Counted from the first letter of the stretch, positions 1 to 9,621 are shown. The stretch is DNA of 64,000 bases from Sphingomonas sp. PR090111-T3T-6A (GCF_000383095.1 NZ_AORL01000019.1:1-64000), one strand, 5' to 3'. Numbers and translations: made by a program. The notes: generated by a model not told the origin, from the sequence alone.

Positions 1-470
1 GGCGCCGGCGTGGGGGCCGGGCGCGAGGCCTGCTGCGCGGGCGCAGGGGCGGGCTTGGGAGCGGGCGCCGGAGCCGCGACCGGAGCAGGCTCCGCCTTGG
101 CGACGGGAGCCTCGGGTGCGGGCTCGGGCGCTGCGACGGGGGCCGCCGGAGCCGGCTCAACCGGTGCGGGTTCGGGCACGACCGGAGCGGCGGCGGGCGC
201 AGCAGCGGCCGGAGCCGAGGCAGGGGCCGCCGGAGCCGGAGCGGGCGGGGTCACGGCCGCGGGCGCCTCGACGACGGGCTCGGGGGCCTGCGTCTCGACC
301 TGCGGCTCGCCTTCGCCGGGGCGACCGAGGATGCGGCGGCGCTTCACCTCCACGACCACGGTGTTGGAGCGGCCATGGCTGAAGCTCTGCTTCACCTTGC
401 CCGTCTCCACCGTGCGCTTGAGGCCCAGCGGTGCCCGCATGCCCAGTTTCGGCTTGTCCTGATCGCTCAT
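1..470 (-). CDS. infB: Translation initiation factor IF-2, N-terminal part (cut by window edge)
   Basis: About 156 N-terminal residues are visible. The protein opens [20 protein letters not shown] and continues with a basic stretch and then a long Ala/Pro/Glu-rich low-complexity linker, as in alphaproteobacterial IF-2. The GTPase and fMet-tRNA-binding domains lie outside the window. IF-2 brings initiator tRNA to the 30S subunit. The ATG at 470 follows the ylxR stop by 7 nt, matching the usual nusA-ylxR-infB order. The opposite strand carries a Gly/Ala-rich open frame that is only the shadow of the Ala/Pro codons. Confidence 0.9.
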   Translation of the reverse strand, partial: MSDQDKPKLGMRAPLGLKRTVETGKVKQSFSHGRSNTVVVEVKRRRILGRPGEGEPQVETQAPEPVVEAPAAVTPPAPAPAAPASAPAAAAPAAAPVVPEPAPVEPAPAAPVAAPEPAPEAPVAKAEPAPVAAPAPAPKPAPAPAQQASRPAPTPA

Positions 471-477
471 CGACTAC

Positions 478-1272
478 TCAAATCCCCACGTCATCCAGGG
501 CGGCATCGCCGCCATCGTCATCACCATCGGCGGGAAGGCCCGCTTCGTTCAAAGTGGCCGAAGCCGAACGGCCCCGCGAAGAGTCGCGAGGCTCGGCCTC
601 ACCGTCCCGTCCGATAAATCCGCGCCAGCGCGCGAGCGCATCGCCGACACGCCGAGCGGCAGCCCGGTCGACGAGCGCGACATGTACCACATTTTCGCGG
701 CCCAGCGCCATTGCCAATATGGTGCGCGAGACCGGAAGGTCCAGACCCCGGAGGCCAGATCCTTCGGCATCGGAGCCCACGCGCAGCGCCTGATCGAGCT
801 TGCGCGAGCCGTCCTCGCTGGCATCGGACGCGTGCATCAGCAGGTGGACGCGGCCCTTGCGCGCGGCCTCCGCGATGCGGTCGCTGCCGATCAGCAACAT
901 GCCCGAACGCGACTCCAGCCCGAGCCGGTCGAGGAAGGCGCGCTCGAGCGCCGTCTCGATCATCTCGCCGAGATTGTCGGGCACGGTCAGCGGCTTGCCC
1001 TTGAAGGCACGCGCCAGCGCGCCCCGGAGCTTGCCCTTGGCCATCGCGGCCTCGAGCGTCGGCCGGTCGACGCCCAGCCACGCGCCGCGACCCGGCGCCT
1101 TGGCGCGCACGTCGGGCAGCACCATCCCGTCGGGCGAGATGGCGAGGCGGATCAGATCGTCGCGTGCGTCATGCTCGCCCGAGAGGATGCATTTCCTCTC
1201 GGGCTCATGAGTCTCGCGCGGGGTGCGCGATGCCTTCGGCGTCAGGCCGTCAGGAGTCTCATTGCTCGCCAT
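478..1272 (-). CDS. ylxR: YlxR/DUF448 family RNA-binding protein
   Basis: 264 residues. A YlxR-type domain lies near residues 24-95, with an ERKCILSG start and the PGRGAW signature near residue 60. An L7Ae/L30e-like fold appears to follow at about 105-215. The tail is acidic and of low complexity. YlxR proteins are small nucleic-acid-binding proteins encoded between nusA and infB; the two-domain form is common in Alphaproteobacteria. The start overlaps the 3' end of nusA by 14 nt, so translation is probably coupled. The exact role is unknown beyond an association with transcription/translation genes. Confidence 0.88.
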   Translation of the reverse strand: MASNETPDGLTPKASRTPRETHEPERKCILSGEHDARDDLIRLAISPDGMVLPDVRAKAPGRGAWLGVDRPTLEAAMAKGKLRGALARAFKGKPLTVPDNLGEMIETALERAFLDRLGLESRSGMLLIGSDRIAEAARKGRVHLLMHASDASEDGSRKLDQALRVGSDAEGSGLRGLDLPVSRTILAMALGRENVVHVALVDRAAARRVGDALARWRGFIGRDGEAEPRDSSRGRSASATLNEAGLPADGDDDGGDAALDDVGI

Positions 1273-2884
1273 CCGCAGCCGCGTCCTCCTGCGTCTGCTC
1301 GAGATCGGCGAACCAGCCGGCGGCGGTGCGCGCGGCCATGATGATCTCGTTGCCCTGATCCTCGGTCAGGCCATAGTCGGCGAGCACGCCGGCCTTGTCC
1401 TCCGAACGCTGCTTGGCGGGCGCGCTGTCGTTGCGGCGGCGCGGCTCCGAGCGCTTCTTCTGGACCAGCTCGTCGGTGGCGAGGTCGGCCAGATCGTCGA
1501 GCGTCTTGATGCCCGCCTTGCCCAGCGTCACCAGCATCGGCTCGGTGAGGTAGGGGAGTTCGGCAAGGCCATCCTCGACGCCCAGGCCCTGTCGCTCTTC
1601 ACGAGCAGCCTGCTCGCGGCGGTCGAGCGCTTCCTGCGCGCGGCTCTGGAGCTCGGCGGCGAGATCCTCGTCGAAGCCCTCGATCGCGGCCAGCTCGGCC
1701 GGGTCGACATAGGCGACCTCTTCCAGCGCGCCGAAGCCCTCGGCGACGAGGAGCTGCGCCAGCGTCTCGTCGACGTCCAGCTCGCCCTCGAACATGGCGG
1801 AGCGCTCGACGAACTCCTTCTGGCGCTTCTCGGAGGCATCGGCCTCGGTCAGGATGTCGATCGCCTTGCCGGTGAGCTGGCTGGCGAGGCGGACATTCTG
1901 GCCGCGGCGGCCGATGGCGAGCGAGAGTTGATCGTCGGGGACGACCACCTCGATGCGCTCATCATCCTCGTCGATGACGACGCGGGCGACATGCGCCGGC
2001 TGGAGCGCGTTCACCACGAAGGTGGCGACGTCCGGCGACCACGGAATGATGTCGATCTTCTCGCCCTGCATCTCCTGCACGACGGCCTGCACGCGGCTGC
2101 CCTTCATGCCGACGCAGGCGCCGACCGGATCGATCGAGCTGTCGCGGCTGATGACGCCGATCTTGGCGCGCGAGCCCGGATCGCGGGCGGCGGCCATGAT
2201 GGTGATGACGCCGTCGTAGATTTCGGGGACTTCCTGCGCGAACAGCTTCTTCATGAAGTCCGGGTGCGCGCGGGAGAGGAAGATCTGCGGACCACGCACT
2301 TCGCGGCCGACCTTGAGGATCAGCGAGCGGATGCGATCACCCACACGGACCACTTCGCGCGGGATCTGCGCGTCGCGGCGGATGACACCCTCCGCGCGGC
2401 CGAGATCGACGACGACATGGCCGAACTCGACACGCTTGACGACGCCGGTGATGATCTCGCCGACGCGATCCTTGAACTCGTTATACTGGCGCTCACGCTC
2501 GGCGTCGCGGACCTTCTGGAAGATGATCTGCTTCGACGCCTGCGCCTGGATGCGGCCGAACTCGATCGGGGGCAGCGGGTCGACGATGAAGTCGCCGATC
2601 GCGGCGCCCTTCTGGAGCTTCTGGGCGTCGGCGACCGACACCTGCTTGAAGAAGTCGTCAACCGCCTCGACCACCTCGACGACGCGCCACAACCGGAGGT
2701 CGCCGGTGCGCGGGTCGATCTTGGCGCGGATGTCGTTCTCGGCGCCGTAGCGCGTCTTGGCGGCGCGCTGGATCGCGTCTTCCATCGCCTCGATGACGAT
2801 CTCGCGGTCGATCAGCTTTTCGCGCGCGACCGAATCGGCAATGGCGAGCAGTTCGGCCTTGTTGGCGGAAATAGCGGTGGCCAC
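1259..2884 (-). CDS. nusA: Transcription termination/antitermination factor NusA
   Basis: 541 residues from the preferred GTG at 2884. An ATG at 2917 would add 11 residues, but the GTG has an AAGGAAGGA ribosome binding site just upstream, inside the end of rimP, and starts the typical ATAISANKAELL sequence. In order there are the RNA-polymerase-binding N-domain, an S1 domain, two KH domains (the region with GACVGMKGSRVQ and AIGRRGQNVRLA) and C-terminal helix-hairpin-helix repeats rich in Glu/Asp. NusA binds RNA polymerase and nascent RNA and modulates pausing and termination. It lies 4 nt after the rimP stop in the classic operon. Confidence 0.96.
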   Translation of the reverse strand: MATAISANKAELLAIADSVAREKLIDREIVIEAMEDAIQRAAKTRYGAENDIRAKIDPRTGDLRLWRVVEVVEAVDDFFKQVSVADAQKLQKGAAIGDFIVDPLPPIEFGRIQAQASKQIIFQKVRDAERERQYNEFKDRVGEIITGVVKRVEFGHVVVDLGRAEGVIRRDAQIPREVVRVGDRIRSLILKVGREVRGPQIFLSRAHPDFMKKLFAQEVPEIYDGVITIMAAARDPGSRAKIGVISRDSSIDPVGACVGMKGSRVQAVVQEMQGEKIDIIPWSPDVATFVVNALQPAHVARVVIDEDDERIEVVVPDDQLSLAIGRRGQNVRLASQLTGKAIDILTEADASEKRQKEFVERSAMFEGELDVDETLAQLLVAEGFGALEEVAYVDPAELAAIEGFDEDLAAELQSRAQEALDRREQAAREERQGLGVEDGLAELPYLTEPMLVTLGKAGIKTLDDLADLATDELVQKKRSEPRRRNDSAPAKQRSEDKAGVLADYGLTEDQGNEIIMAARTAAGWFADLEQTQEDAAADGEQ

Positions 2885-2888
2885 GGGC

Positions 2889-3416
2889 TTATCCTTCCTT
2901 GACGATAGAGTCCGCACCCTCTGTCGAGAGGGGCGCGGTGGCCTTGATGAGCGCGTCGGTCAAGAGCAGCTTGGCCGATGCGATGGCGGAAAAGGGAAAT
3001 GCGAACGCGTCGCCGCTCTTCGAAAGCGCGACGGTGATCGTGTCGCCTTCGATGCCGACGATGCGGCCATCGAGCTGTTTGCGGCCATTGATCTCCTCGA
3101 CGAGGCGGACGCGGGCGTCGAAGCCGGCCCAGTCGGCGAAGTCGGATTCGCGGGTCAGCGGGCGGTCGATGCCGGGCGACGACACCTCCAGCCGATAGGC
3201 CTCCTCGATCGGATCGGCGGCGTCGAGCACGTCGGAGATTCGGCGGCTCAAGGCCTCGCAATCGGCGATGTCGAGCTGGCGCGTATCGGGGCGCTCGGCC
3301 ATGATCTGGAGCGTCGGGTCGGACTTGCCGCCGATCATCTTGATGCGGACCAGCGCGAATCCGAGCGCCTTGGCTTCGGGCTCGATCAGGCTGGTGAGGA
3401 CGGCGATGTCGGTCAT
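2889..3416 (-). CDS. rimP: Ribosome maturation factor RimP
   Basis: 175 residues from the ATG at 3416 (MTDIAVLTSLIEPEAKALGF). The frame is open upstream to 3551, but that extension does not resemble the family. The family landmarks are present: EVSSPGIDRPL near the middle, followed by a small SH3-like C-domain. RimP acts in 30S subunit assembly. It is first in the rimP-nusA-ylxR-infB operon, so the operon promoter should lie in 3417-3598, shared with the divergent sugar dehydrogenase gene. Confidence 0.95.
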   Translation of the reverse strand: MTDIAVLTSLIEPEAKALGFALVRIKMIGGKSDPTLQIMAERPDTRQLDIADCEALSRRISDVLDAADPIEEAYRLEVSSPGIDRPLTRESDFADWAGFDARVRLVEEINGRKQLDGRIVGIEGDTITVALSKSGDAFAFPFSAIASAKLLLTDALIKATAPLSTEGADSIVKEG

Positions 3417-3598
3417 GCGATTCCCGGTTGGATGTTCAAGCGCCTTCCAGCCGGCCCCGTCTGGGACCAGCCTCGGCAGAGTTTCCAATGTCGAGAAGGC
3501 AGGTTCCATATAATCCGGTTGACGGCGATCGGCAAGCGTGGTGCGGAGCACAAGCTGCCGGCGCCGGGGGGCGGGCGGCCCCGTTCGGAGACTTGTCC

Positions 3599-4726
3599 AT
3601 GCGCACAGCCCTTTTCGCCGCCGCCTTGTTCGCCACTGCCGCGATGACGGCGATGCCGGCCGCCGCCGAGATGAATTTCGGCAACGCCAGGCCCAATCCG
3701 GTGAAGCCCTTCGTCGAAACCCCGGTCGCGACCTTCAACTTCCCCTGGGCGATCGCCTTCCTGCCCGACGGGCACATGCTCGTCACCGAGAAGCCCGGCA
3801 AGATCTTCCTCGTCAGCCAGACCGGCCAGAAGCAGGAAGTGAGTGGCGTGCCGGCGGTGCAATATGAGGGGCAGGGCGGCCTGCTCGACGTCGCGATCTC
3901 GCCCCACTACGCGGCCGATCATCAGGTCTATATCAGCTATTCCGAGCCCGGCGAGGGCGGTAGCAGCCTTGCCGTCGCGCGCGCCACGCTGAAGGGCACG
4001 GCGCTCGACGGCCTCAAGGTGATCTGGCGCCAGATGCCCAAGGGCGACGGCGGCCAGTTCGGCGGCATCATCACCTTCGATCCGGCCGGCAAGCACATGC
4101 TCTTCGCGTCCGGCGAGCGGATGCGCAAGACGCCGGCGCAGGACCCGGACCAGGCGCTCGGCAAGATCATCCGCCTCAACCTCGACGGCTCGGTGCCGAC
4201 CGACAACCCCATGTACAAGGAAGGCGGCGTCAAGGCGCAGACCTGGACCACCGGCCACCGCAACCCCTACGGCCTCGCCTATGACGCCAAGGGCACGCTC
4301 TGGGAGGTCGAGATGGGCCCCAAGGGCGGCGACGAGCTGAACATCATCACGCCGGGCAAGAATTACGGCTGGCCGACCGTGTCGAACGGCATCAACTATG
4401 ACGGCTCGCCGATCCCTCAGCACGACACCCGCCCCGAGTTCGAGAAGCCGGTGGTCTACTGGACGCCGGTGATCGCGCCCGCCGGCCTCGCCTTCTACGA
4501 CAAGGGCCTGTTCCCGCAGTGGAAGGGCTCGGCCTTCATCGGCGGGCTGAAGGTGATGTCGCTCGTGCGTGTCGCCTTCGACGGCCCCAACGGCGCCCGC
4601 GAGGCCGAGCGCTGGGACATGGGCCACCGCATCCGCGACGTGGCGGTCGGACCCGATGGCGCGATCTGGGTGATCGAGGACGAGGATTCGGGCCGCCTCA
4701 TCAAGCTGACGCCGAAGAAGAAGTAA
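3599..4726 (+). CDS. PQQ-dependent aldose sugar dehydrogenase (YliI/Asd type), periplasmic
   Basis: 375 residues from the ATG at 3599. A Sec signal peptide covers about residues 1-24 (MRTALFAAALFATAAMTAMPAAA). The mature part is a six-bladed beta-propeller of the glucose/sorbosone dehydrogenase family, with FPWAIAFLPDG near the start, TGHRNPYGLAYD, EMGPKGGDELN and GKNYGWPTVSNG, all typical of soluble PQQ aldose dehydrogenases. It probably oxidises aldoses in the periplasm. No PQQ biosynthesis gene lies nearby, so the cofactor must come from elsewhere. It is divergent from rimP and converges on trmB. Confidence 0.88.
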   Translation: MRTALFAAALFATAAMTAMPAAAEMNFGNARPNPVKPFVETPVATFNFPWAIAFLPDGHMLVTEKPGKIFLVSQTGQKQEVSGVPAVQYEGQGGLLDVAISPHYAADHQVYISYSEPGEGGSSLAVARATLKGTALDGLKVIWRQMPKGDGGQFGGIITFDPAGKHMLFASGERMRKTPAQDPDQALGKIIRLNLDGSVPTDNPMYKEGGVKAQTWTTGHRNPYGLAYDAKGTLWEVEMGPKGGDELNIITPGKNYGWPTVSNGINYDGSPIPQHDTRPEFEKPVVYWTPVIAPAGLAFYDKGLFPQWKGSAFIGGLKVMSLVRVAFDGPNGAREAERWDMGHRIRDVAVGPDGAIWVIEDEDSGRLIKLTPKKK

Positions 4727-4733
4727 GCGGCCG

Positions 4734-4763
4734 ATCGGGGCGCCTCGGGCGGGCCGCCCCGAT
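4734..4763. terminator. Hairpin between convergent genes
   Basis: A 9-bp perfect stem (ATCGGGGCG / CGCCCCGAT) with a 12-nt loop lies between the sugar dehydrogenase stop and the trmB stop. There is no clear T-tract on either side, so termination is inferred from the position and stem strength. Confidence 0.4.
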
Positions 4764-4769
4764 TACCCG

Positions 4770-5483
4770 TCACTCCGGGATCGACCGCACCGTCGCCGGC
4801 ACATCCGTGCGGATGTAGCGGAAATACCAGACCTCATGGCCCTTCTGACGGGCCTTCTGCTCGTAGCGCGTCTCGGGCCAGTCGTCGGGGCGGACGAGGA
4901 AGTCGCCCGGCCCCTTCGCCTGCCACGCGAACTGGGGCAGCGAGCCCATCACCATCATCGCCCAGCGGACATAGACCGGATGGTCGGTGCCGAAGCGGAA
5001 CTCGGCGCCCGGTTTCATCTTGCTGGCGAGCAGGCCGATCGGGCCGGGGTTCATGAAGCGGCGCTTGGCGTGGCGTGCCTTGGGCCAGGGATCGGGATGG
5101 AGCAGCCAGGCTCGGTCGAGGCTCTGCTCGGGAAGGCGGTCCATCACCTCCAGCGCGTCGCCCATGTGGATGCGGACGTTGGAGAGACCCCGGTCGCGCA
5201 CCTGCATCAGCGCGCCGACGACGCCGTCGAGGAAGGGCTCGCAGCCGATGAAGCCCATCTCGGGGCGCATCTCGGCCTGCTGGGCCATATGCTCGCCCTT
5301 GCCGAAGCCGATTTCGAGAGCGAGCGGGCGGTCGGCGCCGAAGACGCGCGTGGCATCGAGCGGGCCTTCTTCGGGCACGGACAGTTTGGGCAGGAACTCT
5401 TCGACGAGCGCGGCCTGTCCGGCGCGCAACGCGTGGCCCTGCCGGCGGCCATAGAGCCGGCGGATCGTCAAGGGATCGGTCAT
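4770..5483 (-). CDS. trmB: tRNA (guanine-N7-)-methyltransferase TrmB
   Basis: 237 residues. The SAM-binding motif LALEIGFGKGEH, the downstream NVRIHMGDALEVM acidic motif and the family signature HPDPWPKARHAKRRF are all present, followed by FGTDHPVYVRW and a C-terminal tRNA-contact segment. It makes m7G46 in the tRNA variable loop using S-adenosylmethionine. The gene stands alone on the minus strand. The start ATG at 5483 gives the usual MTDPLTIRRLYGRRQGH opening. Confidence 0.95.
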   Translation of the reverse strand: MTDPLTIRRLYGRRQGHALRAGQAALVEEFLPKLSVPEEGPLDATRVFGADRPLALEIGFGKGEHMAQQAEMRPEMGFIGCEPFLDGVVGALMQVRDRGLSNVRIHMGDALEVMDRLPEQSLDRAWLLHPDPWPKARHAKRRFMNPGPIGLLASKMKPGAEFRFGTDHPVYVRWAMMVMGSLPQFAWQAKGPGDFLVRPDDWPETRYEQKARQKGHEVWYFRYIRTDVPATVRSIPE

Positions 5484-5883
5484 GGTGCGGCCCCTTAGCG
5501 GTTCATGCGCGCCGATGCACCCCTTGGCGCCAGGGCCGTCGGCGCGGCTCGCCCCGCCGCGCGGAGCGTGTCGATGCCGACACAGCAGCCGATCGGATTA
5601 GACCAAAGATTCTCGCCCCGGCCCCGGCAAGGCCCTTTTTGCAGGGACGGGCGGGCAATTAGCCCTCGCGAATCTCCGAAAACGCCTGACTCCCAGCGCC
5701 TTAGACCGTTACCGATCGGATACAGGGTGCCCCTATTCGGCACTAATCCATGGATGGAGCGCTTTACGGATGTTGCGCCGCAATGGGTCTATGTGTTTCT
5801 TTTGTGTCACGGCAGCGATGACGGTTAATCCTCGCGCAACCGGGTGAGGCGTAACCTTTCTGTTGCCACGGTGGGGAAAGGCA
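5484..5883. other. 400-nt intergenic region between divergent genes, no gene seen
   Basis: It separates trmB (minus) from the unknown gene at 5884 (plus). Short frames here are shadows with Arg/Pro-biased composition. Visible structure is limited to a perfect 10-nt palindrome ATCCATGGAT near 5747-5756, and GGTTA and TAACC arms around 5824-5857 shortly before the downstream gene. No tRNA or convincing sigma-70 promoter was found. It must hold both promoters. Confidence 0.4.
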
Positions 5884-6432
5884 ATGGGTACGCAGGCAAG
5901 ACCGGCAGACGGTGCAATGGCTTTGGCGGAGATGAGGGAGTTTGCCTCCTTCCCCGCATCGACGCAGCGATATATCCGCCGCTCGCTCGACGTCGGGCTC
6001 GATCGCGAGGACGCGCTCGGCCGCTGGTCGCGCGATGTGGTGGAGGCCGCCAGCATCCGGGCGCAGACCCGCATGTACGGCCGGCTCACCGGGCTGCGGG
6101 AGATCATTCCGGACGATAGCGGGCTGGATGCGATCGAACCCTTCATGGCGCCGCTGGTGACCATGTCCGCGTTCGATCTGGGGCAGGACCGGCTGTGCAG
6201 CTTCGGCGCATACCGCTTCCTCTACGAGCGGCTGCTGGGCGCGTCGGTGCGGCCGTGGCTGCCGGGGGCGTTCTGCGCGGCGGCGGCGTTGCCGCATCTT
6301 CACCCCGATCGGCGGCGGGCGCTGCTCCAGTCGATCAGCGAGGCGGCGGCGACGGCGGTGGGCTGGTCGTCCCGCGAGCCGAGCTTCTTCCCGGAATGGG
6401 TGGAAAAGGTCGACACGCATCTTCCCAACTGA
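5884..6432 (+). CDS. Hypothetical mostly helical protein
   Basis: 182 residues from the ATG at 5884, preceded by GGGAAAGG. An ATG at 5917 is a possible alternative. No family is recognised. The sequence is predicted mostly alpha-helical, with charged helices such as REFASFPASTQRYIRRSLDV and an Ala-rich segment near residues 130-150. There is no signal peptide or membrane segment. Codon use matches its neighbours, whereas the opposite frame is Arg/Pro-rich and looks like a shadow. It sits 71 nt before the mannose-6-phosphate isomerase gene and may be co-transcribed with it. Confidence 0.7.
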   Translation: MGTQARPADGAMALAEMREFASFPASTQRYIRRSLDVGLDREDALGRWSRDVVEAASIRAQTRMYGRLTGLREIIPDDSGLDAIEPFMAPLVTMSAFDLGQDRLCSFGAYRFLYERLLGASVRPWLPGAFCAAAALPHLHPDRRRALLQSISEAAATAVGWSSREPSFFPEWVEKVDTHLPN

Positions 6433-6503
6433 CGCTTGAGCGGACGGCGGAAACGGATCACTGTCGGAGCGTTCGGTAGACGCCCCCAGACTGGAGACCT
6501 CCG

Positions 6504-7355
6504 ATGCCCGCCATCCGCCTCGAAACCAAGCGCGTCGAGAAGCCCTGGGGGCGCCACGATCTGTGGCCGGGCTTCGATGATGTTCCCGAGGGCGGCGATC
6601 CGGTCGGCGAGATCTGGTTCCAGGCGCCCAAGGGCGTCGGCGAGGACGATCCCGATCTCCTCATCAAATATCTCTTCACCTCCGAGAAGCTGTCGGTGCA
6701 GGTCCACCCGGACGATGCGGATGCGCAGAAGCGCGGCTATGAGCGCGGCAAGAGCGAGGCATGGCAGATCCTCGCCGCCGAGCCGCACGCGACCATCGCC
6801 ATCGGCACCCGCTGGCCGATGACGCACGACGAGCTGCGCGCCTCCTCGCTCGACGGGTCGATCGAGGACAAGCTCGACTGGAAGGCCGTGAAGGCGGACC
6901 AGTTCTGGTATTCGCCGGCGGGCACCGTCCACGCCATCGGGCCGGGGCTGGTGCTGGTCGAGATCCAGCAGAATGTCGATCTCACCTACCGCCTTTACGA
7001 TTATGGCCGCCCGCGTGAGCTGCATCTCGACGACGGCGTCGCGGTGGCGGACCCGGTGCCCTATGTGGCGCCCTTCCAGCCGCGCGACATCGAGCCGGGC
7101 CGCCGCCTGCTCGCCGCCGAGTGCGCCTTCGTGACGGAGCGCTGGACCTCGGCGCGCAGCGGCACGCTCGCTGCGACACATGAACGCCCGGTATGGCTGG
7201 TGCCGCTCAAGGGCGAGGGCGTGCTCGACGGCCAGCCGATCGGGCCGGGCGGCGTGTGGCTGGCCGACAGCGCGGTGCCGTTCGAGGTGAAGCCCGGCAT
7301 CGACCTGCTCGTAGCCTATCCGGGCGGCGCGCCGAACGAGGCGCTGCTCGGCTGA
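6504..7355 (+). CDS. manA: Class I mannose-6-phosphate isomerase
   Basis: 283 residues, a short cupin-type class I enzyme. The metal ligands of the family are visible: QVHPDD near residue 68, the Glu of SEAWQIL, and the His of GTVHAIGPG. It interconverts fructose-6-phosphate and mannose-6-phosphate, feeding GDP-mannose synthesis. The matching mannose-1-phosphate guanylyltransferase is 43 kb away at 50276-51358, beside exopolysaccharide genes. The gene ends 4 nt from the converging Crp/Fnr gene. Confidence 0.9.
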   Translation: MPAIRLETKRVEKPWGRHDLWPGFDDVPEGGDPVGEIWFQAPKGVGEDDPDLLIKYLFTSEKLSVQVHPDDADAQKRGYERGKSEAWQILAAEPHATIAIGTRWPMTHDELRASSLDGSIEDKLDWKAVKADQFWYSPAGTVHAIGPGLVLVEIQQNVDLTYRLYDYGRPRELHLDDGVAVADPVPYVAPFQPRDIEPGRRLLAAECAFVTERWTSARSGTLAATHERPVWLVPLKGEGVLDGQPIGPGGVWLADSAVPFEVKPGIDLLVAYPGGAPNEALLG

Positions 7356-7359
7356 GCCT

Positions 7360-8097
7360 TCAGGAGAGCGCGGTGGGCAGCCAGCCGGTGTCGATCGTGC
7401 CGTAGCGATCGATATGGTTGGCGATGGCGGCGAGCCGCTCCTCGTCGAGGATGCGGACCCGGCCGTTCGAGCGCGAGATCAGGCCGCCTTCCGCGAGCTG
7501 CCGGATCATGCGGTTGACGTGGACGGCCGTCAGCCCGGTGGCGTCGCCGATCTCCTCCTGCGTGAGGGGGAGGGGGATGCCCTCCTCGATCGGCTCGCCG
7601 CTGGCGCGCAGACGGCGCAGCGCGTCGACCAGCAACGCCGCCACCCGCGCCCGCGCCGATGTCCGCCCGACCGAGGCGAGCCGGTCCGCCAGCATCACCC
7701 GCTCGGCCTGCGTCAGCGCGTGGACGAGCATCGCGAGCCGGGGATGCCGCTCGAACAGGCTGCGCAGCGCGCTCTTGTCGATGATGCGCACGGTCGCGTC
7801 GGTGGCGGCGGTGATGGTGAAGGGCGCGTGATTCCAGGCGAGGCTGGTCTCGCCCGCCAGCTCGCCGGGGAGGTGCAGCGTCAGGATCTGGCGGTTGCCG
7901 TCCGCCAGCAGCATGGAGCTGTAGAGCCAGCCCTTGCGCACCACATACAGCTCGCGCGTGGGGGATTGTTCGGCGCGCAGCACCGTGCCGCGCGGGACCG
8001 ACCGCTCGACTTCCTCCAGCTCCAGAAGCGCCCGGCGCTCGGACTCGACAAGATGCAGATATCGGCCGAGCCGTTCCGCCAGACAGCTTTTTTCCAC
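7360..8097 (-). CDS. Crp/Fnr family transcriptional regulator
   Basis: 245 residues. An N-terminal cyclic-nucleotide-binding-like beta-barrel covers about residues 15-130, then a long dimerisation helix, then a C-terminal winged helix-turn-helix with LTQEEIGDATGLTAVHVNRM around 177-197 and a GLISRSNGRVRILD wing. It lacks the N-terminal cysteine cluster of true Fnr, so oxygen sensing by an iron-sulfur cluster is unlikely. The effector is unknown. It diverges from murA. Proximity to the alternative oxidase gene at 9763 is suggestive, but no Fnr-type box was seen there. Confidence 0.88.
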   Translation of the reverse strand: MEKSCLAERLGRYLHLVESERRALLELEEVERSVPRGTVLRAEQSPTRELYVVRKGWLYSSMLLADGNRQILTLHLPGELAGETSLAWNHAPFTITAATDATVRIIDKSALRSLFERHPRLAMLVHALTQAERVMLADRLASVGRTSARARVAALLVDALRRLRASGEPIEEGIPLPLTQEEIGDATGLTAVHVNRMIRQLAEGGLISRSNGRVRILDEERLAAIANHIDRYGTIDTGWLPTALS

Positions 8098-8269
8098 CGC
8101 TTCTCCGCTGGGCCCCTTTGTAATCGCCCCAAGCTGTAGGCGGAACGCGCTTGGTTCGCGCTAACAACGATCAAGATTTTGAAGGACTTGGAGCGATGCC
8201 GATGATGGCGGGGGCCCCGCATGTGCGTCGCGTCTTGCGCGCGCGCGGGGATGCTCTAGGAGCGCTGTC

Positions 8270-9553
8270 ATGGACAGGATCGTCATCCGTGGTGGCCGCA
8301 CGCTTTCGGGCCGTCTTCCGATCTCGGGCGCCAAGAACGCCGCACTCACGCTGTTGCCCTGCGCGCTGCTGACCGACGAGCCGCTGACGCTCGGCAATCT
8401 GCCGCGCCTGGCCGATGTCGACGGCTTCGGGCACCTGCTGAACGGCATGGGCGTGTCGACCGCGATCGCCGGCGGCAGCCCCGACGAGTTCGGGCGCACC
8501 ATGACGCTCGACGCGACGCGGATCACCTCCACCACCGCGCCCTATGATTTCGTGCGCAAGATGCGCGCCTCGATCCTCGTGCTCGGCCCGCTGATCGCGC
8601 GGATGGGCGAGGCGACCGTCTCGCTGCCCGGCGGCTGCGCGATCGGCAACCGCCCGATCGACCTCCACCTCAAGGCGCTGGAGCAGCTCGGCGCCGAGAT
8701 CGAGATCACCCATGGCTATGTCCGCGCCATCGCGCCAGACGGCGGCCTTCGGGGTGGCTCCATCGTCTTCCCGATCGTTTCGGTGGGCGCCACCGAGAAT
8801 GCGCTGATGGCCGCCACCCTCGCGCAGGGCGAGACGGTGATCGACAATGCCGCCCGCGAGCCCGAGATCGTCGATCTCTGCCACTGCCTCGTCGCGATGG
8901 GCGCGGAGATCGAGGGGATCGGCACCGAACGCCTCATCGTCCACGGCAAGCCGCGCCTCCACGGCACCACCTATCAGGTCATGCCTGACCGCATCGAGGC
9001 GGGCAGCTATGCCTGCGCCGCCGCGATCACCGGCGGCGACCTCGAGCTGGTCGGCGCGCGGGCGGCGGACATGGCCGCGATCCTCGCCGATCTGCGCGAG
9101 GCGGGGCTGCACGTCGCCGAGACGGCGGACGGCATCCGCGTCGCCGCCAATGGCAAGCTCAGGCCGCTCACCATCTCGACCGCGCCCTATCCGGCCTTCC
9201 CGACCGACATGCAGGCGCAGTTCATGGCGATGCTCTCGCTCGCCGACGGCGCCTCGGTGCTGACCGAGACGATCTTCGAGAATCGCTACATGCATGTGCC
9301 CGAGCTGGCGCGCATGGGGGCCGACATCCAGGTGACGGGGCGCTCGGCGGTGGTGCGCGGTGTCGACAAGCTGGTCGGCGCCGAGGTGATGGCGACCGAT
9401 CTGCGCGCCTCGATGAGCCTCGTGCTCGCCGGCCTCGCCGCCGAGGGCGAGACGCGCGTGCACCGCGTCTATCATCTCGATCGCGGCTATGAGCGTCTGG
9501 AGGAGAAGCTCTCCGCCGTCGGCGCCGAGATCGAGCGCCAGCCCGACGAATAA
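8270..9553 (+). CDS. murA: UDP-N-acetylglucosamine 1-carboxyvinyltransferase MurA
   Basis: 427 residues, the usual length. The start region has [20 protein letters not shown] with the substrate-binding Lys of GAKNAAL at residue 22. The active-site cysteine is C123 in [16 protein letters not shown], so the enzyme should be fosfomycin-sensitive in principle. It transfers enolpyruvate from PEP to UDP-GlcNAc, the first committed step of peptidoglycan synthesis. AGGAGCG precedes the ATG. A strong terminator follows at 9585-9621. Confidence 0.97.
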   Translation: MDRIVIRGGRTLSGRLPISGAKNAALTLLPCALLTDEPLTLGNLPRLADVDGFGHLLNGMGVSTAIAGGSPDEFGRTMTLDATRITSTTAPYDFVRKMRASILVLGPLIARMGEATVSLPGGCAIGNRPIDLHLKALEQLGAEIEITHGYVRAIAPDGGLRGGSIVFPIVSVGATENALMAATLAQGETVIDNAAREPEIVDLCHCLVAMGAEIEGIGTERLIVHGKPRLHGTTYQVMPDRIEAGSYACAAAITGGDLELVGARAADMAAILADLREAGLHVAETADGIRVAANGKLRPLTISTAPYPAFPTDMQAQFMAMLSLADGASVLTETIFENRYMHVPELARMGADIQVTGRSAVVRGVDKLVGAEVMATDLRASMSLVLAGLAAEGETRVHRVYHLDRGYERLEEKLSAVGAEIERQPDE

Positions 9554-9584
9554 GCGCCCGCCCGCTCAGGGCCGGACAGCATCG

Positions 9585-9621
9585 CGACCGCCGGTGGGGA
9601 GGCCCGCCGGCGGTCGTTTTT
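9585..9621 (+). terminator. Rho-independent terminator after murA
   Basis: Arms GACCGCCGG and CCGGCGGTC form a GC-rich stem with a 12-nt loop, followed at once by GTTTTTC. It isolates murA from the alternative oxidase gene downstream. Confidence 0.85.

Noticed and set aside
10-462. Plus-strand Gly/Ala-rich open frame at the left end
   Set aside because: It is the complement of the Ala/Pro-rich linker of infB; the minus frame has the IF-2 N-terminus and a start 7 nt after ylxR.
1223-2902. Long plus-strand frame opposite nusA
   Set aside because: Composition is rich in Asp, Leu, Arg and Ala with no motifs, and it lies wholly over the clear NusA gene.
5764-6420. Minus-strand frame over the unknown gene at 5884
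   Set aside because: Arg/Pro/His-rich composition typical of shadow frames; the plus-strand frame has a ribosome binding site and normal composition.
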